A DNA stretch of 9,479 nt, from assembly GCA_015490475.1 (NCBI GenBank), contig WFXT01000253.1, positions 1-9,479 on the forward strand, given 5' to 3'. The notes under the pieces were generated by a model. That model saw nothing but the letters and a program-made list of their open reading frames with translations, had not been told where the DNA came from and did no database searches. Position 1 is the first letter of the stretch, and each line of letters starts with the position of its first letter. This DNA is from Bacteroidota bacterium (GTDB lineage Bacteria; Bacteroidota; Bacteroidia; JAADEI01). Shown piece by piece: positions 7,507-9,479 of this stretch. A program made the translations under genes and the position numbers.

Positions 7507-8145
7507 CTATGATTTTTCAATAATCAGAAGCATCACTTCTCTGCCGTGCTCTAAGTGTTGTTGTTCATAGTAGGTCAATCTGGCGAGGGGACCTGAGTTG
7601 GGTCTGTGCAGGTCAAATCGTTCGTCAACTTTAATGATTTTAAAGTTACTCATTTTTTTCAACTCTTCAAGCGTGAATTGAAAAAGTTGTGGTTCATCTG
7701 TTTTGAAAATGATTTTTCCTTTTGGTTTGAGCAGATTATAATACGCTTTCAGTCTATTATGTGCTGTGAACCTGCGTTTTTCGTGCTTTTTCTTAGGTAG
7801 TGGCTCTGGAAATTGTATCCACAGTTCGTCAATGGATTCTTTGGGAAAATAGTCTTCTATGCGAAGTGCATCATCGTGAATAAATAAGATGTTGCTGATA
7901 TTCTCTAATAGGGCTTGTTTAGCACCGTGCCATATTCGATCACCTTTTATTTCAACGGCTACAAAAAGGTACTCAGGGTGTTCTTTTGCATATTCAAGGA
8001 GCCAGTCGCCGTGTCCGGCACCTAATTCTACAATTGTTTTTTGCTTGTATGGTGCCAGAGCAGAAAGTGCTTTCTTAAAATCTTCTGGGGTGGTGAATAC
8101 GTTTGGCAGGGAATCAACCTCTTTGTACTTCTCTATTTTTCCCAT
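7507..8145 (-). CDS. trmB: tRNA (guanine46-N7)-methyltransferase TrmB
   Basis: SAM-dependent enzyme forming 7-methylguanosine at position 46 in the variable loop of tRNAs. With the ATG at 8145 it has 212 residues, a normal length. The SAM-binding loop is ELGAGHG (40-46), acidic Glu65 follows in VAVEIKG, and Asp91/Asp92 lie at the next SAM contact region. The tRNA-binding and catalytic segment FPEPLPKKKHEKRR (112-125) replaces the usual FPDPWPKKRH form, with Glu for Asp and Leu for Trp. KTD (148-150) and TYYE (191-194) complete the family pattern. I chose the ATG at 8145 because MGKIEKYKEVDSLPNVF resembles the known N-terminus; the frame stays open to 8235, but that extension is Ser/Thr-rich and would run into the oppositely oriented NUDIX gene. 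Confidence 0.93.
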   Translation of the reverse strand: MGKIEKYKEVDSLPNVFTTPEDFKKALSALAPYKQKTIVELGAGHGDWLLEYAKEHPEYLFVAVEIKGDRIWHGAKQALLENISNILFIHDDALRIEDYFPKESIDELWIQFPEPLPKKKHEKRRFTAHNRLKAYYNLLKPKGKIIFKTDEPQLFQFTLEELKKMSNFKIIKVDERFDLHRPNSGPLARLTYYEQQHLEHGREVMLLIIEKS

Positions 8146-8150
8146 AATGC

Positions 8151-8158
8151 CAAAATTA
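8151..8158 (-). promoter_or_regulatory. Candidate -7 box for trmB
   Basis: The minus strand reads TAATTTTG, a full match to TAnnTTTG, ending five bases before the trmB ATG. If used at normal spacing, transcription would begin at or next to the start codon. No -33 TTTG is seen. It forms the left arm of an imperfect inverted repeat with the NUDIX box. Confidence 0.35.
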
Positions 8159-8169
8159 GATGTTGTATA

Positions 8170-8177
8170 TAAATTTG
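8170..8177 (+). promoter_or_regulatory. Candidate -7 box for the NUDIX gene
   Basis: The plus strand reads TAAATTTG, a full match to TAnnTTTG, ending four bases before the ATG at 8182. Use of this box would give a leaderless or nearly leaderless mRNA, in keeping with the lack of any Shine-Dalgarno. No -33 TTTG is seen at the usual distance, so the box could be chance in A+T-rich DNA. Confidence 0.35.
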
Positions 8178-8181
8178 ACTT

Positions 8182-8706
8182 ATGGCTGTTAGTGCTGGTC
8201 TGGTACTTGTGAGAAAAATATCCAATAGGTGGCATATATTAATAGGGCATCCAGGAGGACCGTTCTATCGCAGAAGGAATGAGCATGTATGGTCAATACC
8301 AAAGGGTCTGGTGGAACCAGACGAAGATTATATTCATGTGGCACGTCGGGAAACATTTGAGGAAACCGGCTTGGAAATTTGTGGTCCCTTTATTCCTCTA
8401 CCAGAAGTAAAATATAAATCTGGCAAGCGTGTGGTGGTGTGGGCAACTTTGGGTCCTCCGCCCGACAGGATAATAAATCCACCACCATCATCAACTTTTG
8501 TTATAGAATATCCGCCCCATAGCGGTAAGATGCAAGAATTTCCAGAGATAGATTATATCAAATATGCAGATTTTTCTTCTGCCAAAAAACTTCTTGTAAA
8601 AGGACAAGTGGCTATTGTTGAATTTCTTGAGTCATCCGACGGTGAGAATATTCTGGATATTATTGCTTTGTGGCAGGATATAGAAAATGAGAATAAATGT
8701 TTTTAG
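8182..8706 (+). CDS. NUDIX hydrolase
   Basis: A 174-residue cytoplasmic hydrolase of nucleoside-diphosphate-linked compounds; the actual substrate is unknown. The NUDIX box is complete at 42-64: Gly42, Glu48, Arg56-Glu57, Glu60-Glu61 and Gly63, the only deviation being Thr58 at the usual aliphatic position. The N-terminal SAGLVLVR (4-11), GHPGGPF (22-28) and WSIPKG (37-42) match a NUDIX subgroup I recall as COG4119-like, predicted NTP pyrophosphohydrolases. The ATG at 8182 fits this N-terminus and has no Shine-Dalgarno. The gene diverges from trmB across 36 bases and converges on the acyl-CoA synthetase gene, with only 10 bases between the two stops. A house-cleaning role against damaged nucleotides is plausible but unproven. 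Confidence 0.93.
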   Translation: MAVSAGLVLVRKISNRWHILIGHPGGPFYRRRNEHVWSIPKGLVEPDEDYIHVARRETFEETGLEICGPFIPLPEVKYKSGKRVVVWATLGPPPDRIINPPPSSTFVIEYPPHSGKMQEFPEIDYIKYADFSSAKKLLVKGQVAIVEFLESSDGENILDIIALWQDIENENKCF

Positions 8707-8716
8707 GTGGGAGTTC

Positions 8717-9479
8717 TTATTCCTGTGAATCCACAAACATTCTAAAGTCAACTATTACTGCACGGTCTGGATAAAGGAACACCGGATTCAGGTCAATATC
8801 CTTAATTTCTGGAAACACCTCAACGAGGGATGATAATCTAAGCATGATATTAATAAGCGGAGAAGTGTCGTATGCTTTCTGGTTTCTGTATCCCTTCAGA
8901 AGCCTGTATATTTGTAAACTTTCAATCATTTCCTGTGCAAAGGATTCATTGATTGGTACGATGCACGTGGCAATGTCTTTAATGACTTCCACTGCTGTGC
9001 CCCCCTGTCCCACTACAATTGAATGGCCAAGTTCGGTATGAGACACCCCTACCATCAGTTCATAAGAATCACGTGTTTGTTGTTGACTTTGTAGTATAAA
9101 GGAAATATTGTCAAATCCTTTTTCTTTGAGGGAGTTGAGCATGGATGTTCCTGCTTGCTTTAATTCGCTGACATTATGAATGTCTAATCTTATTGCCCCT
9201 ACGTCTGATTTATGTATTAATCCCGGTGCTTCTGCTTTAAGCACATAGGGAGCAGGCATATCACCTGCGAGAGAAAGCAAACGGTCAAGGTCTGAGGCGA
9301 ATTCAGTCCTTGCAACGGGCAATCGCATTGCTTTCAGGATACTATAGACGTCGCTGGCAGGGAGCCATCCTTTTTTGCCTTCCAAAATCTTTCCTATTTC
9401 TTTGAAGTTTATGTCTTCCACAATCTGGAACTTATGATAGGAATTATCTCTTAACTTTTTGTATTCAAGGGCTTTAGAT
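8717..9479 (-). CDS. ADP-forming acyl-CoA synthetase (acetate-CoA ligase type), C-terminal ATP-grasp part; 5' end cut by window
   Basis: The visible 253 residues are the nucleotide-binding (beta) portion of an ADP-forming acyl-CoA synthetase, which converts acyl-CoA, ADP and phosphate to the acid, CoA and ATP. The frame is open to the right edge. Residues before the GTG at 9421 (SKALEYKKLRDN) match the linker that joins the CoA-ligase and ATP-grasp parts in fused enzymes of about 700 residues, so that GTG is probably internal. Counting from it, VLKAEAPGLIHKSDVGAIRL (60-79) holds His70, the position I recall as the second phosphorylated histidine of this family. LMVGVSHTELG, VGQGGTAVEVIKD and DIDLNPV follow in family order. 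The CoA-binding and first catalytic-histidine domains lie outside the window. Acetate/acyl-CoA energy conservation would fit a fermentative lifestyle (inference). Confidence 0.9.
   Translation of the reverse strand, partial: SKALEYKKLRDNSYHKFQIVEDINFKEIGKILEGKKGWLPASDVYSILKAMRLPVARTEFASDLDRLLSLAGDMPAPYVLKAEAPGLIHKSDVGAIRLDIHNVSELKQAGTSMLNSLKEKGFDNISFILQSQQQTRDSYELMVGVSHTELGHSIVVGQGGTAVEVIKDIATCIVPINESFAQEMIESLQIYRLLKGYRNQKAYDTSPLINIMLRLSSLVEVFPEIKDIDLNPVFLYPDRAVIVDFRMFVDSQE

Noticed and set aside
8146..8235. A 30-residue N-terminal extension of TrmB from an open frame reaching 8235
   Set aside because: It is Ser/Thr-rich, unlike the family, would overlap the NUDIX coding start on the other strand, and a family-like N-terminus begins at the ATG at 8145.
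8691..8722. GAATAA/TTATTC inverted repeat across the NUDIX and synthetase stops as a bidirectional terminator
   Set aside because: The stem has only 6 bases, mostly A-T, with a 20-base loop; one of the arms includes the synthetase stop codon and no T-run follows.
9419..9421. GTG as the start of a stand-alone ATP-grasp protein
   Set aside because: The frame is open to the window edge and the upstream residues match the linker found inside fused ADP-forming synthetases.

Overview
This is a chromosomal window at roughly 40% G+C that looks like ordinary housekeeping and accessory DNA from a member of the Bacteroidota or a close relative. The placement rests on protein style: the Nnr epimerase domain, the SH3-NlpC/P60 peptidase, the MtaB N-terminus (GCKLNFAE), the TrmB segment EIKGDRIWHGAKQA and the DUF4153 membrane protein all read, from memory, like Bacteroidota versions. 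Start codons mostly lack a clear Shine-Dalgarno, and three genes are preceded by TAnnTTTG, the -7 element of Bacteroidota promoters. No database search was possible, so the lineage is an inference.

Layout. Positions 1-3195 hold a tightly packed minus-strand cluster read as mtaB, then an NlpC/P60 cell-wall peptidase, then nnr (which runs off the left edge). These genes overlap by 13 and 4 bases, so they are probably one transcript joining tRNA modification, peptidoglycan-peptide cleavage and NAD(P)H repair. Positions 3241-6030 hold a divergent pair separated by 45 bases: an unrecognised lipoprotein on the minus strand and a polytopic DUF4153 protein with a soluble C-terminal region of about 230 residues on the plus strand. 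Positions 6154-7398 (minus) hold a YbjQ/UPF0145 protein followed by a CPBP (CAAX-like) intramembrane protease, nine bases apart. Positions 7507-8706 hold trmB (minus) and a NUDIX hydrolase (plus), divergent across 36 bases with mirrored promoter-like boxes. Positions 8717-9479 hold the C-terminal ATP-grasp part of an ADP-forming acyl-CoA synthetase (minus), which continues past the right edge.

I see no RNA genes, mobile elements, CRISPR arrays, phage genes or recognisable defence systems, and no intergenic gap exceeds about 125 bases. The least explained content is the lipoprotein/DUF4153 pair. The most unusual small-scale signal is the symmetric trmB/NUDIX promoter region, which would give nearly leaderless mRNAs if both boxes are used. 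Neither amounts to clear evidence of a new system.
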